DNA of 33,012 bases from Candidatus Woesearchaeota archaeon (lineage in GTDB: Archaea; Nanobdellota; Nanobdellia; Woesearchaeales; JACPBV01): NCBI GenBank assembly GCA_019323195.1, contig JAHWHQ010000121.1, positions 1-33,012 on the forward strand. The letters run 5' to 3'. The notes under the pieces were generated by a model. The model did not search any database, had not been told where the DNA came from, and saw nothing but the letters and a program-made list of their open reading frames with translations. Below, in pieces: positions 13,431 through 21,776 of this stretch. Position 1 is the first letter of the stretch. Every line of letters starts with the position of its first letter. A program made the translations under genes and the position numbers.

Positions 13431-16070
13431 TCAGCTCAAAGCCTTTATGATCCTCTTTATGTTCAGTATGCCTCCCTCTGATTTTGAGACGTCTATCCCG
13501 TCTTCCCCGTAATTGAACTGTATGATCCTTTTGGCAGCATCCCTTACTGTATTGTCATACTCAACCTTCAGGTCCTGCATTGCGTTAGACAGCCTCCTGT
13601 AGAGGTATCCTGACTTAGGTGTTCTCAGGGCTGTGTCCATCAATGAGTCCCTTCCTGTCATTGCTCCGAAAAAGAACTCATACGGGTTCAGCCCGTTCTT
13701 AAAGCCGTTGGCTATAAAGCCGTGGGCTGCAGGGCTTAGGTCGCCTTTTTTGAAGCATGAGAGTGTCCTTTCACTGTAGCCTTTCTCTATCCTTTTCCCC
13801 CTCATCGCCTGCTGCCCTACACAGGCCGCCATCTGGGCCAGGTTAAGCAGGTTTCCCCTTGCTCCTGAGTCCGCCATGACCATTGTATGCGATTTCTTGT
13901 CAGCATGCTTTGAGACCAGTTCTCCTGTCTTGTTTCTTGCCCGGTTTAATACCTCAAGGATCTTAAGCTCCAGCGTCTCCTTTACGGTTTTTCCCGGGAA
14001 CGCATCCAGCTTGTTGTTGTTATAGAGGCCTATAAGCTCGTTGACCTCTTTCTCTGCATTCTGGAGCGTTGTCTGTATATTGAGCACAGCGCTTTCTGGA
14101 AGGTCAGTATCTGAGATAGATGTCGTAAACCCTACCTTAAGCAGTACAGCTATCCCAAGCCTGAATAGTTTTCCCAGGATGTCGATAGTCTTTTCCTTCC
14201 CGTACTTCTTATGTATATTTCTCAGCAGCAGGCCTGACCCTTCTCCCAGGTTGTTCCTGTCCATGACCCCTGAAACAAGCTTGCCGTCCTTGATGACGAC
14301 ATAGGCATCCTTCTCGATGTTAGCGTTCTTGTCCAGCAGCGGGTCATAATGCCTTGATTTTCCGGTGAAATTAAAGTCTTCAGGTATCAGGGCCGAGAAT
14401 ACGTCTTTCCCTGTGACATTCTCCTTCTTCGGGAGTTTTGAGAAGTCTGTAACCCCTGCAAACGCAAGCAGGTTGACAGCCTCGCTTCTTGTAAGCTCCA
14501 TCCCTTTTGTAAGTATGTAATTGCCTGATATGGCATCCTGTACGCACCCTATTATGCTCAGCCCGTACCTTGGCGAGATCAGCTGCGTCTGGACCTCCAT
14601 CAATGTCTCTGCTTCCGCCCTTGCTTCCTCTGTCTGCGGTATATGCAGGTTCATCTCGTCCCCGTCAAAGTCTGCGTTATACGGGTGGCATACGGTCGGG
14701 TTCAGCCTTAATGTCTTGAACGGCAGTACCCTTACCTTATGGCACATCATGGACATCCTGTGCAGGCTTGGCTGCCTGTTGAAAAGGGCGATATCCCCGT
14801 CAAGCAGGTGCCTTTCAACTATGTAGCCTGGCTGCAGCTCCTCAAGGCTGCTCTCGATTGTTTCTTCAGTTATCTTCTTCTTTTTTCCGTCAGGCCTTAT
14901 TACATAATTAGCACCAGGGTAATTCTTCGGCCCGTTCTTTACGAACTTCTTCAGGAACTCCATATTCCACTCATTAACCCTTTCAGGGACCGTGAGCTTC
15001 ATCGCTATGCCCATCGGAACACCTACCTCGTTAAGGTCAAGCATCGGGTCAGGGCTTATGACTGTCCTTGCTGAGAAGTTTGTCCTTTTTCCTGCAAGGT
15101 TATGCCTTATCCTTCCTTCCTTGCTTTTTATCCTTTCAGTTAGTGTCTTTAGCGGCTGCCCGCTCCTGTGCCTTGCAGGCGGCAGCTCTGAAACATTATT
15201 GTCAAAGAATGTGGTGACATGGTACTGCAGCAGGTCCCACAGGTCCTCTATTATTATCTCCGGAGCTCCTGCATTTATGTTCTCAAAAAGCCTCTGGTTG
15301 ATCCTCACTATATCTCCTAATTTATGTGTCAGGTCATCTTCAGAGCGCTCTCCAGACTCCAGGGTTATCGACGGCCTCATGGTCACAGGGGGTATTGCCA
15401 GGATCGTAAGCACCATCCATTCAGGCCTTGCATGCTTAGGCACAAGCCCGAAGATCTCCAGGTCCTCATCTGATAATTTCTCCAAGCGCGTCCTTATCTC
15501 TATGGGGTTAAGCCTTTTCTCGTTTTCCAGGAAAGTTGTCGGCTTCTCCAGGACTACCTTATGCTGCCTTGCCTTGCACCATGGGCATTTGCTTGAGCTT
15601 TTCATGGCTGTTATTACTTCCTTCAGGTAATCTGCCCTGCCGTCAAGCCCTTCCTCATCTTCCTTCTTTTTCAGCTCATCCCTGACCTTCTCTATCTTAT
15701 TGTTTGGTATCAGTATCCTTCCGCATTCCCTGCACGTGTTTTTCAGGAGGTCCATTATCACCTTTACGAATTTGATGTGTATTATCGGCCTTGCCAGCTC
15801 GATATACCCGAAATGCCCGCTGCATTCCTTGAGCTTGCTTCCGCACGTCTTGCATTTAAGGCCAGGGTCTATTACCCCGAGGCGTATGTCCATAAGGCCC
15901 CCGTCAACCGGGTAGCCCTCCTTGTCGTACAGCTCAGGGGTAAGTATCTTGGCAGAAGCCATCTGCTTTATCAGTTTTGGAGAAAGGACCGAGAAGGTTA
16001 TGCTGTCAACTTTCTTGCTGACAAAGATATCCTGCGGCTCTATCCTTTCAACCTTTTCTTTTTCTTCCAT
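13431..16070 (-). CDS. rpoA1: DNA-directed RNA polymerase subunit A'
   Basis: This is the catalytic large subunit, 879 residues, the expected archaeal length. Zinc-binding cysteines are visible in 'CKTCGSKLKECSGHFG' (about 73-88), and a second site uses 'CRECGR' and 'CPWCK'. The active-site Mg motif 'YNADFDGDEMNLH' lies near residue 463. 'GKRTNFSARTVISPDP' marks the double-psi barrel region, and the bridge-helix region is 'FFFGAMTGRDSLMDTALRT' near the end. It lies 7 bp after rpoB' and 15 bp before rpoA'', so the whole block is one operon. Confidence 0.98.
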   Translation of the reverse strand: MEEKEKVERIEPQDIFVSKKVDSITFSVLSPKLIKQMASAKILTPELYDKEGYPVDGGLMDIRLGVIDPGLKCKTCGSKLKECSGHFGYIELARPIIHIKFVKVIMDLLKNTCRECGRILIPNNKIEKVRDELKKKEDEEGLDGRADYLKEVITAMKSSSKCPWCKARQHKVVLEKPTTFLENEKRLNPIEIRTRLEKLSDEDLEIFGLVPKHARPEWMVLTILAIPPVTMRPSITLESGERSEDDLTHKLGDIVRINQRLFENINAGAPEIIIEDLWDLLQYHVTTFFDNNVSELPPARHRSGQPLKTLTERIKSKEGRIRHNLAGKRTNFSARTVISPDPMLDLNEVGVPMGIAMKLTVPERVNEWNMEFLKKFVKNGPKNYPGANYVIRPDGKKKKITEETIESSLEELQPGYIVERHLLDGDIALFNRQPSLHRMSMMCHKVRVLPFKTLRLNPTVCHPYNADFDGDEMNLHIPQTEEARAEAETLMEVQTQLISPRYGLSIIGCVQDAISGNYILTKGMELTRSEAVNLLAFAGVTDFSKLPKKENVTGKDVFSALIPEDFNFTGKSRHYDPLLDKNANIEKDAYVVIKDGKLVSGVMDRNNLGEGSGLLLRNIHKKYGKEKTIDILGKLFRLGIAVLLKVGFTTSISDTDLPESAVLNIQTTLQNAEKEVNELIGLYNNNKLDAFPGKTVKETLELKILEVLNRARNKTGELVSKHADKKSHTMVMADSGARGNLLNLAQMAACVGQQAMRGKRIEKGYSERTLSCFKKGDLSPAAHGFIANGFKNGLNPYEFFFGAMTGRDSLMDTALRTPKSGYLYRRLSNAMQDLKVEYDNTVRDAAKRIIQFNYGEDGIDVSKSEGGILNIKRIIKALS

Positions 16071-16077
16071 TTTAACA

Positions 16078-17880
16078 TCAATACTTGCTTTTTAAAAACA
16101 TCCTGGGGTATATGCACAGTGATTTGAACTCGTCAAGTATAAGCTTAAACGCGTATGATATCTCTATGAATGATATCTCTGCATTATCCCCGCAGATAGG
16201 GCAGTAGCTCTTGTTCTTGAACTCATCCCTTATGGCTATAAGGCCGCAGCCCTGGCATACAGGGACTATTGTCTTGTCTGAGTCAAAGCGCTCTTTCAGC
16301 AGCAATGATGCGCCGTGCGCTACAAACGTGTCCTTCTCCATCTCTCCCAGCCTTAGTCCCCCTTCCTTTGCCCTTCCTTCTGTAGGCTGGCGTGTAAGCA
16401 GCTGTATCGGCCCTCTTGCCCTGGAATGTATCTTGTTGGCCACCATATGCTTAAGCTTGAGGTAGTACATGTTTCCTATGTATATCTTTGCCTTATACTC
16501 CTCGCCGGTCTCTCCGTTATACAGGGTTTCAGTCCCGTTCTCCCTGAACCCCAGGCTGAGAAGCTCTTTCCTCAGCTTTTCTTCAGGTTCGGCGTCAAAC
16601 GTTGTCCCGTTTATATATCTTGAGTTGAGCGCCCCCACCTTTCCCCCTATAAGCTCTATCAGGTGCGCGATTGTCATCCTTGAAGGTATTCCGTGCGGTG
16701 AGAATATCAGGTCAGGCTTTATCCCTGATGCTGAGAAAGGAACGTCTGCTTCAGGGACTATAAGTCCTACAACGCCTTTCTGCCCGTGCCTGCTTGTGAA
16801 CTTATCGCCCACTTCAGGGGTTCTTTCATCCCTTACCCTGACCTGGACCAGCTTATTGCCCTCTTCATTCTCTGTTATCAGGACAAAGTCAACAACGCCC
16901 TTTTCCCCGTGTTTTACGCTTACAGAGCTTTCCCTTCTTGTTGATGATGCCAGGTTATACTCATCCAATGAGCTGAGGAACCTTGGCGGTGACGTCTTTC
17001 CTATTATGACATCTCCTTCCTTTATCTTGGCTTCCGGATAGATTATCCCGTCTCCTTCCAGGAACCTGTAATCGTTTTCAGACTTGTAGCCCCTTACATC
17101 CTTGTCAGGTATAGAGACCTCGTCCACCAAGCCGCCTGCATATCGCAGCTCTTCTGCTATGGACGGCCGGTAGTATGAGTTCTTGGCCAGCCCTCTTTGT
17201 ATGGATCCGTTGTTAAGTATGATTGCATCCTCCATATTATACCCTTTATATGACATTATCGCTACCACGATATTCTGCCCTGCAGGATGCTTGTCATAGT
17301 CTGATATCTCGTGTATGATGGTCTGCACGATTGGCAGCTGCGGCTCATGCAGCAGGTTAACATCCATGTCCATCCTTACAGCAAAATTAGATACGTAGAA
17401 TCCAAGGGCCTGTTTCTGGTTTTTCGAGCCTGCATTAAGCCTTGTTGACTGGTTAAAGTTCCCGTATGGGACAAGGCTGGCTGCCAGCCCAAGCATCGTC
17501 AATGGCGTGATCTCAAGATGGGTATGTTCAGTATTAAGCTCAGAGTCGAAGAAGGATACATAGCAGTTCTCTTCCTCAGTAGCGTCGATATACTCTATGA
17601 CCCCCTGCTTTATCAGGTCTGACCATGATATCTCATCCTTTTCCAGCTGCCTTATGTGCTTTTCAGTAAGCAGCGGCTGCCCTTCCTCAACTACGATAAG
17701 CGGCCTTCTTGCCCTTCCTTTTCCGCATTCAAGGCTTATCACGTCTGCCTTGTTATCATAGCAGAAATTGACATTATGGTCCAGCCTGCCCTTCCTTCTT
17801 TCCCCTTTTAGTTTCTCGACAAACAGCCTTGGCTCATCAACATAGCCTACAAATTTTGAGTTAAGATAGACTTCGGTCAT
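16078..17880 (-). CDS. rpoB1: DNA-directed RNA polymerase subunit B'
   Basis: This is the C-terminal half of the second largest polymerase subunit, 600 residues. Conserved elements include 'GYNMEDAIILNNGSIQRG', 'DKFTSRHGQKGVVG' and 'GIPSRMTIAHLIELIGGK' of the hybrid-binding region. Near residue 550 is a zinc site made by 'CQGCG' and 'CPICG'. Together with B'' it makes a full B subunit. The B split is the arrangement known from several euryarchaeal lineages and other archaea. Only 1 nt separates it from the B'' stop, suggesting tightly coupled, equimolar synthesis. Confidence 0.98.
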   Translation of the reverse strand: MTEVYLNSKFVGYVDEPRLFVEKLKGERRKGRLDHNVNFCYDNKADVISLECGKGRARRPLIVVEEGQPLLTEKHIRQLEKDEISWSDLIKQGVIEYIDATEEENCYVSFFDSELNTEHTHLEITPLTMLGLAASLVPYGNFNQSTRLNAGSKNQKQALGFYVSNFAVRMDMDVNLLHEPQLPIVQTIIHEISDYDKHPAGQNIVVAIMSYKGYNMEDAIILNNGSIQRGLAKNSYYRPSIAEELRYAGGLVDEVSIPDKDVRGYKSENDYRFLEGDGIIYPEAKIKEGDVIIGKTSPPRFLSSLDEYNLASSTRRESSVSVKHGEKGVVDFVLITENEEGNKLVQVRVRDERTPEVGDKFTSRHGQKGVVGLIVPEADVPFSASGIKPDLIFSPHGIPSRMTIAHLIELIGGKVGALNSRYINGTTFDAEPEEKLRKELLSLGFRENGTETLYNGETGEEYKAKIYIGNMYYLKLKHMVANKIHSRARGPIQLLTRQPTEGRAKEGGLRLGEMEKDTFVAHGASLLLKERFDSDKTIVPVCQGCGLIAIRDEFKNKSYCPICGDNAEISFIEISYAFKLILDEFKSLCIYPRMFLKSKY

Positions 17881-17881
17881 T

Positions 17882-19363
17882 TTATATTGTCTTTAATCCT
17901 GCCTCTTTTAATGATTTTAATACCTCTTCCTCATTGCTTCCAGAGGATATAGAGCATAATAATGATAGGTTTTTCCTTAATCCTATGTTTGTCCCTTCCG
18001 GCGTCTCTATCGGGCAGAGCCTTCCCAGGTGCGTGCAGTGGAGCTCCCTTGCCTCGAAGTTTTCCTGCGATGTTGATAATGGCGATACGACCCTCTGCAG
18101 GTGGCTTAATGACTCCAGGAAATTTAATCTTTGTATCCTTTGCGATATCCCTTTCCTTCCGCCTACCCAGTTTCCTGTGGCCATGGAGGAATATATCCTC
18201 TGCGTCAGCAGCTTGTCCCTTATTATGACTTTTATTGAAGGGAATTTCCCCCTCTTGACAATCCTCTGGAAATTATACAACAGGTCCCCTATAAGCACCT
18301 TTAGGTTGACCCTGAACAGGTCCCCCAGCAGGTCGCCGCTCAGCTTTAATTTCTTGTTCATATAATGGTCCTTGTCATCTATCTCCAGGTCGCCCCTTGA
18401 GACATCTATATATTTCTTCATCAGCTTGCACAGGTTATAGCTCTTGTATATCCTGTCCTCCTTGGCTATCCCCAGGTGCGGAAGCAGGTACTTGTCCAGT
18501 ATCTCCCTCATCCTTTCTATCCTTATGTCTTTTACCTGTGTGACGCCAATCCTTTTTGCTATATAGTCCAGGGCCTCTTCTTCTGTTTTTATCTCTACGA
18601 ATTCGAAAAGGTTTATCAGGACCTCGTCATATTTCTTGTCCTTTGAGACAAAATTTACAATGTCTTCATCCTTCAGCAGCCCTAATGCCTTTATTATTAC
18701 TATAAGTGGTATCCTCTTCACTCTTGTGAATGTCAGGTAGAATATCCCGTCTTTCAGCTTCTCGAGCGTGTGCGGTATCTTGAACGATCCTCTCTCTGAG
18801 AATAATTTGCCTACATATTCAGAAGGCCCTGCTTTTTTTTCTATCAGCACCCTGTTAGGGGCCAGGTCCTCTATGCTGATAAGCACCTTTTCTGTCCCGT
18901 TTATGATGAAATATCCTCCTGGGTCATCAGGGTCCTCTCCTTTCTGTATAAGCTCATCCTTGCTTAGTTTATGCAGGTGGCAGTTCTTGCTTTTCAGCAT
19001 TATCGGGATATTTCCTATCTGGGTGGTAAAGCTTTCCCTCTGAACCTCATTGATATGCGCAGAAACCTCGATAAAGATGGGTGCGCCGTATGTCAGCTGC
19101 CTTAGCCTTGCCTCTGAAGGGTATATGTTCCTTTTGCTGCCGTCAGCCTCTGTTATCTCAGGCTTGGTGACGCATATCTTGTCCAGCTTTATCCTGAAAT
19201 CCTCTATGTTTTGCGGAGGGATGGTTGGAACTATCTCCTTGTTTTCCTCTATGATCTTCTTCAGGTCATTCTCTATAAAATCATTAAAAGAGGCTATATT
19301 TGAGTCTACAAAGCTCTGCTCTTTAAAGTATTTTTCAATTAATGTCTTGCTGTATTTATACAT
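17882..19363 (-). CDS. rpoB2: DNA-directed RNA polymerase subunit B''
   Basis: This is the N-terminal half of the B subunit, 493 residues. Recognisable segments are 'PSEARLRQLTYGAPIFIEV' (about 82-100), 'PGGYFIINGTEKVLISIE' (about 147-165), 'TGNWVGGRKGISQ' and the rifampicin-region counterpart 'SHLQRVVSPL' followed by 'RELHCTHLGRLCPIETPEG'. The ATG overlaps the end of rpoH by 8 nt. It is followed after 1 nt by rpoB', so the natural split falls just after the fork region. Confidence 0.98.
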   Translation of the reverse strand: MYKYSKTLIEKYFKEQSFVDSNIASFNDFIENDLKKIIEENKEIVPTIPPQNIEDFRIKLDKICVTKPEITEADGSKRNIYPSEARLRQLTYGAPIFIEVSAHINEVQRESFTTQIGNIPIMLKSKNCHLHKLSKDELIQKGEDPDDPGGYFIINGTEKVLISIEDLAPNRVLIEKKAGPSEYVGKLFSERGSFKIPHTLEKLKDGIFYLTFTRVKRIPLIVIIKALGLLKDEDIVNFVSKDKKYDEVLINLFEFVEIKTEEEALDYIAKRIGVTQVKDIRIERMREILDKYLLPHLGIAKEDRIYKSYNLCKLMKKYIDVSRGDLEIDDKDHYMNKKLKLSGDLLGDLFRVNLKVLIGDLLYNFQRIVKRGKFPSIKVIIRDKLLTQRIYSSMATGNWVGGRKGISQRIQRLNFLESLSHLQRVVSPLSTSQENFEARELHCTHLGRLCPIETPEGTNIGLRKNLSLLCSISSGSNEEEVLKSLKEAGLKTI

Positions 19364-19598
19364 TAATTACCCCCCTGTAAAATATGGATTCGCCCGCTGT
19401 AGGGCTTTTTCTTATGATCTTTATGACATCCCCGTTCTTGACGTTAAGATGGGATATGGCAGGGTCATTCTTTTTTATCTTAGGCAGTTCATTCAAAGAA
19501 ATATGGTACATCTTTAATAGTTCCTCTTTTTCCTTATCGTTTAGCTTTACGTGCTCAGGTACAAGGGCATGCTTCCTTATATCGTATTTTTTTTTCAT
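19356..19598 (-). CDS. rpoH: DNA-directed RNA polymerase subunit H
   Basis: This is the small archaeal/eukaryotic-specific subunit, homologous to the C-terminal domain of Rpb5, 80 residues. Conserved residues appear in 'KHALVPEHVKLNDKEKEELL', 'LPKIKKNDPAISHL' and 'GDVIKIIRKSPTAGES'. It is the first protein gene of the polymerase operon and starts only 12 bp after the tRNA-Lys 3' end on the same strand. I see no convincing separate TATA box, so it may be co-transcribed with the two tRNAs. Its stop overlaps the rpoB'' start. Confidence 0.96.
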   Translation of the reverse strand: MKKKYDIRKHALVPEHVKLNDKEKEELLKMYHISLNELPKIKKNDPAISHLNVKNGDVIKIIRKSPTAGESIFYRGVINV

Positions 19599-19610
19599 TT
19601 TAGATTATAA

Positions 19611-19717
19611 CGGGCCCGACGCGACTTTCGATTTTTTTTGGTATTCGAACGCGCGACCACTTGATTGCTTCTTTAGCCTTAAAAGTCAAGTGCTCTACCA
19701 GGCTGAGCTACGGGCCC
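19611..19717 (-). tRNA. tRNA-Lys (UUU) with an anticodon-loop intron and a probable second T-loop intron
   Basis: The acceptor stem is GGGCCCG/CGGGCCC with discriminator G. The D arm reads GCTC...GAGC. The anticodon stem is CTTGA/TCAAG around loop CTTTTAA, giving anticodon TTT (19681-19683). The loop is enlarged by 14 nt (about 19665-19678), an intron near the canonical 37/38 site. The T-stem GCGCG pairs with CGCGT (19619-19623, one G-U pair) and the T-loop begins TTCGA, but it contains about 19 extra nt (about 19624-19642). Removing these restores a normal 7-base loop, so a second intron near positions 58-60 is likely. CCA is not encoded. It lies 3 nt after tRNA-Asp and 12 nt before rpoH. 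Confidence 0.88.
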
Positions 19718-19720
19718 AAA

Positions 19721-19811
19721 CGCCCTGGCCGCGATTCGAACGCGGGTCGAAGCCGTTCTGCTTTTTTGAGCATCGACAGGGCTTCATGATAGTCCACTAC
19801 ACTACCAGGGC
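19721..19811 (-). tRNA. tRNA-Asp (GUC) with an anticodon-loop intron
   Basis: The acceptor stem is GCCCTGG/CCAGGGC with discriminator G. The D region is TAGTGTAGTGGACTATCA, as in archaeal tRNA-Asp. The anticodon stem is AAGCC/GGCTT with loop CTGTCG-C, anticodon GTC (19775-19777). An 18-nt insertion (about 19756-19773), containing a TGCT/AGCA hairpin around A-rich sequence, sits at the canonical 37/38 intron site. The T arm is CCGCG-TTCGAAT-CGCGG, without insertion. CCA is not encoded. A minus-strand TATA-like GTTTTAAC (about 19851-19858) would place the transcript start some 17 nt upstream. Confidence 0.92.
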
Positions 19812-19867
19812 CCAGGTTTTTTAAAACAATGTCATTTTTCTTTCTATTAGTTAAAACAAAGCTAATA

Positions 19868-20056
19868 CTATAGCCTTTTGACTAAAGAAAGATTAATCAT
19901 CATCACGATTCGGAGTTTATGCACCTTTATAAATCTTACGGTTTTTTGTTTCAAAATGTTTGGATTTCTATTGCTCTGACTCTTTATTTTCCGGAAAGAA
20001 TAGGCTATTGATTGGAAACTGGATTTCAACTTCCAAATAAAGATACTATTTTTCAT
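19868..20056 (-). CDS. Doubtful small basic ORF, 62 aa
   Basis: This is an open frame of 62 residues rich in Lys, Arg, Ser and Ile with no recognisable domain. Its only support is an ATGA overlap with the stop of the upstream nucleotidyltransferase gene (20053-20056), which can signal coupling but can also arise by chance. The composition is what AT-rich non-coding DNA gives. I would treat it as unproven. Confidence 0.2.
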   Translation of the reverse strand: MKNSIFIWKLKSSFQSIAYSFRKIKSQSNRNPNILKQKTVRFIKVHKLRIVMMINLSLVKRL

Positions 20057-20622
20057 ACATCCCTAAAATAATCAAAATTTTTTTCAATTATGGCATATGC
20101 AGCTTCTGGAATTAGATGGACAATGTTTTCCCCTTTTTTAATCAGAGCCCGTGTTTCTGTACTGGATATGCCAGATATTGGTTCATGGACTTCTATTTTG
20201 AAGAATTCCTGCATTTTTTCTTTTATTTTGTTTGTAAGTTCCTCACCCTCTCTTTGTAATATTACCAACAATTCAAATTTTGAATAAAACAGGTCATGCA
20301 TTCCTCCAACAGCATCATTTCCATAGCAACTCTCCGCTGTATCAGAGCCTATAAGCAATCCGTCATATTCACCTGTACTTAGATTAAACATACTAGGACA
20401 TTCTGGAACTACATTAAGACGATTTCTAAATTTAGGGGTATCTGCAAGTAATTCTAATGAAGTTCTGCGTACCTCATAGGGTAGGTTCAGCTCTTTTCTT
20501 GATCCTCTTTTTCCTACATAAACATCTAATTCTTCTGCTAGTTCTAATCCTAATTCAAATAACCTTTCATGGGCCCTTGTTAAAGGATCAAATATCCCGA
20601 TGGATAATAGTTTATCATACAT
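20053..20622 (-). CDS. Nucleotidyltransferase, possible phosphopantetheine adenylyltransferase
   Basis: This 189-residue protein is of the cytidylyltransferase-like superfamily, whose members transfer a nucleotide from NTP (adenylate in coenzyme A and NAD synthesis, for example). The N-terminal motif 'SIGIFDPLTRAHERLF' is the HxGH region, but the glycine is replaced by Ala and the first His by Thr (T-R-A-H). The second signature 'ISSTETRALIKKGE' (about 150-163) matches ISSTxxR. 'GSDTAESCYGNDAVGGMHDL' lies in the substrate loop. The length fits archaeal CoaD-type or related enzymes, but the substrate cannot be decided. A TATA box (20645-20653) lies 27 bp upstream of the ATG, so it is leaderless. 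Confidence 0.7.
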   Translation of the reverse strand: MYDKLLSIGIFDPLTRAHERLFELGLELAEELDVYVGKRGSRKELNLPYEVRRTSLELLADTPKFRNRLNVVPECPSMFNLSTGEYDGLLIGSDTAESCYGNDAVGGMHDLFYSKFELLVILQREGEELTNKIKEKMQEFFKIEVHEPISGISSTETRALIKKGENIVHLIPEAAYAIIEKNFDYFRDV

Positions 20623-20644
20623 AACTTATGGAGATATTTAATCA

Positions 20645-20653
20645 TTTATAAAT
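20645..20653 (-). promoter_or_regulatory. TATA box of nucleotidyltransferase gene
   Basis: ATTTATAAA on the minus strand is centred 27 bp before the ATG at 20622, fitting a leaderless message. Confidence 0.5.
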
Positions 20654-20735
20654 CTACTAATTTGTTTTCTATTAGGTATTTCTTACCAAGCAGCCCCAAA
20701 AGATTTATAAGTAATCCTTCCCATGGTGGTGAATC

Positions 20736-21695
20736 ATGAGAAAAATAACCATCCTGCTCCTTTTGCTTGTCCTTTTGACAGCCTGTGCTACATCCAGAAA
20801 GACAGAGCAGACAAAAGAGCTGATGGGGACTGTAGTGACCATAACAATATACCATGAAGACATGCAGACAGCAGAAAATGCCATAGAAGATGCCTTTACA
20901 GAGATGGAAAGGGTTGAAGGCTTGTTAAGCAGCACTGAGAATACCTCTCAGCTTTATATCTTGAACAAATACGGTGAGGTAGGACTGGCAAGCCCGGAGC
21001 TTATCTATGTTCTCAGCAAATCCCTGAAATACGGCGATATCTCAGAAGGGGCCTTTGATGTGACTGTCCAGCCGATCTTAGACCTCTACACGCATACCTT
21101 TACTGATCTTGGAAGGGCGCCTGCAGAGCAGGAGATCAAGGAGAAATTAGGCTTAGTAAGCTATGAGGATGTTTTCATAAAGAAAAGGCATATAGGGTTT
21201 ACAAAGCCCGGCATGAAGATCACCTTGGGAGGAATTGCAAAAGGCTATATAATAGACAGGGCAATATCTGTCCTGGAAGAGCATAATATAAGCCATGCCA
21301 TTGTAAATGCCGGCGGCGATATAAGGGTTTTGGGCAATAAGGGCAGGAACGACTGGCAGATAGCATTGCAGAACCCAAGGAAGAAAAGCGAGCATATAAC
21401 AGTGATCAGCCTTAACAACAATGCGGTTGCAACATCCGGCGATTATGAGAGGTTTTTTGATCCTGACAAGAAATTCCACCATATTGTAGACCCAAGGACA
21501 GGCTATTCTGCCACTGAGCTGATCTCAGTAACTATCATAACAGGCAATGCCATAGATGCAGACGCCCTGTCTACTGCTGTCTTTGTCCTTGGAAAGGCAA
21601 GAGGCATGGGCCTTATAGAAAGCTTAGATAATGTAGAAGGGTTGATAATAACAAGTGATAAGGAGATTCTTAAAAGCAGCGGGTTTGAGTATTAG
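20736..21695 (+). CDS. apbE: ApbE family FAD:protein FMN transferase, lipoprotein
   Basis: ApbE hydrolyses FAD and covalently attaches FMN to Thr/Ser of extracytoplasmic flavoproteins, in a Mg-dependent reaction. The protein has 319 residues. A signal peptide runs MRKITILLLLLVLLTAC, the Cys at 17 being in a lipobox (LTAC), so it is probably lipid-anchored outside the membrane. Family motifs follow: 'ELMGTVVTITIY', 'GGIAKGYIID', 'VNAGGDIRVLG', 'VATSGDYERFF', 'HHIVDPRTGYSA' and 'DADALSTAVFVLG' with the metal-binding Asp residues. No Rnf, Nqr or other FMN-carrying partner is in the window, so its target is unknown. TATA ATTTATAAG (20703-20711) lies 29 bp upstream, giving a nearly leaderless transcript. 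Confidence 0.93.
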   Translation: MRKITILLLLLVLLTACATSRKTEQTKELMGTVVTITIYHEDMQTAENAIEDAFTEMERVEGLLSSTENTSQLYILNKYGEVGLASPELIYVLSKSLKYGDISEGAFDVTVQPILDLYTHTFTDLGRAPAEQEIKEKLGLVSYEDVFIKKRHIGFTKPGMKITLGGIAKGYIIDRAISVLEEHNISHAIVNAGGDIRVLGNKGRNDWQIALQNPRKKSEHITVISLNNNAVATSGDYERFFDPDKKFHHIVDPRTGYSATELISVTIITGNAIDADALSTAVFVLGKARGMGLIESLDNVEGLIITSDKEILKSSGFEY

Positions 21696-21740
21696 GGCAT
21701 TTCTTCTTGCTATATTATCCCAATCCTTAAAATAGTAACA

Positions 21741-21776
21741 TTTATATACTTGTTCATTTGTGCAAATATGCAAATG
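21741..21776 (+). promoter_or_regulatory. arsR promoter with palindromic operator
   Basis: A TATA box TTTATATA (about 21741-21748) predicts transcription from about 21768-21774. A perfect inverted repeat, TCATTTG (21754-21760) and CAAATGA (21771-21777) separated by 10 bp, covers the predicted start and the first codons of the regulator. Its position and form fit an ArsR/SmtB-type operator for autoregulation. Confidence 0.55.

Noticed and set aside
14992..15630. Plus-strand ORF of 212 residues and similar ones between 12319 and 18365
   Set aside because: They are mirror frames of rpoA and rpoB genes with no homology of their own.
20646..20935. Minus-strand ORFs of 69 and 76 residues
   Set aside because: They are antisense to the signal peptide and N-terminus of apbE and unsupported by any start signal.
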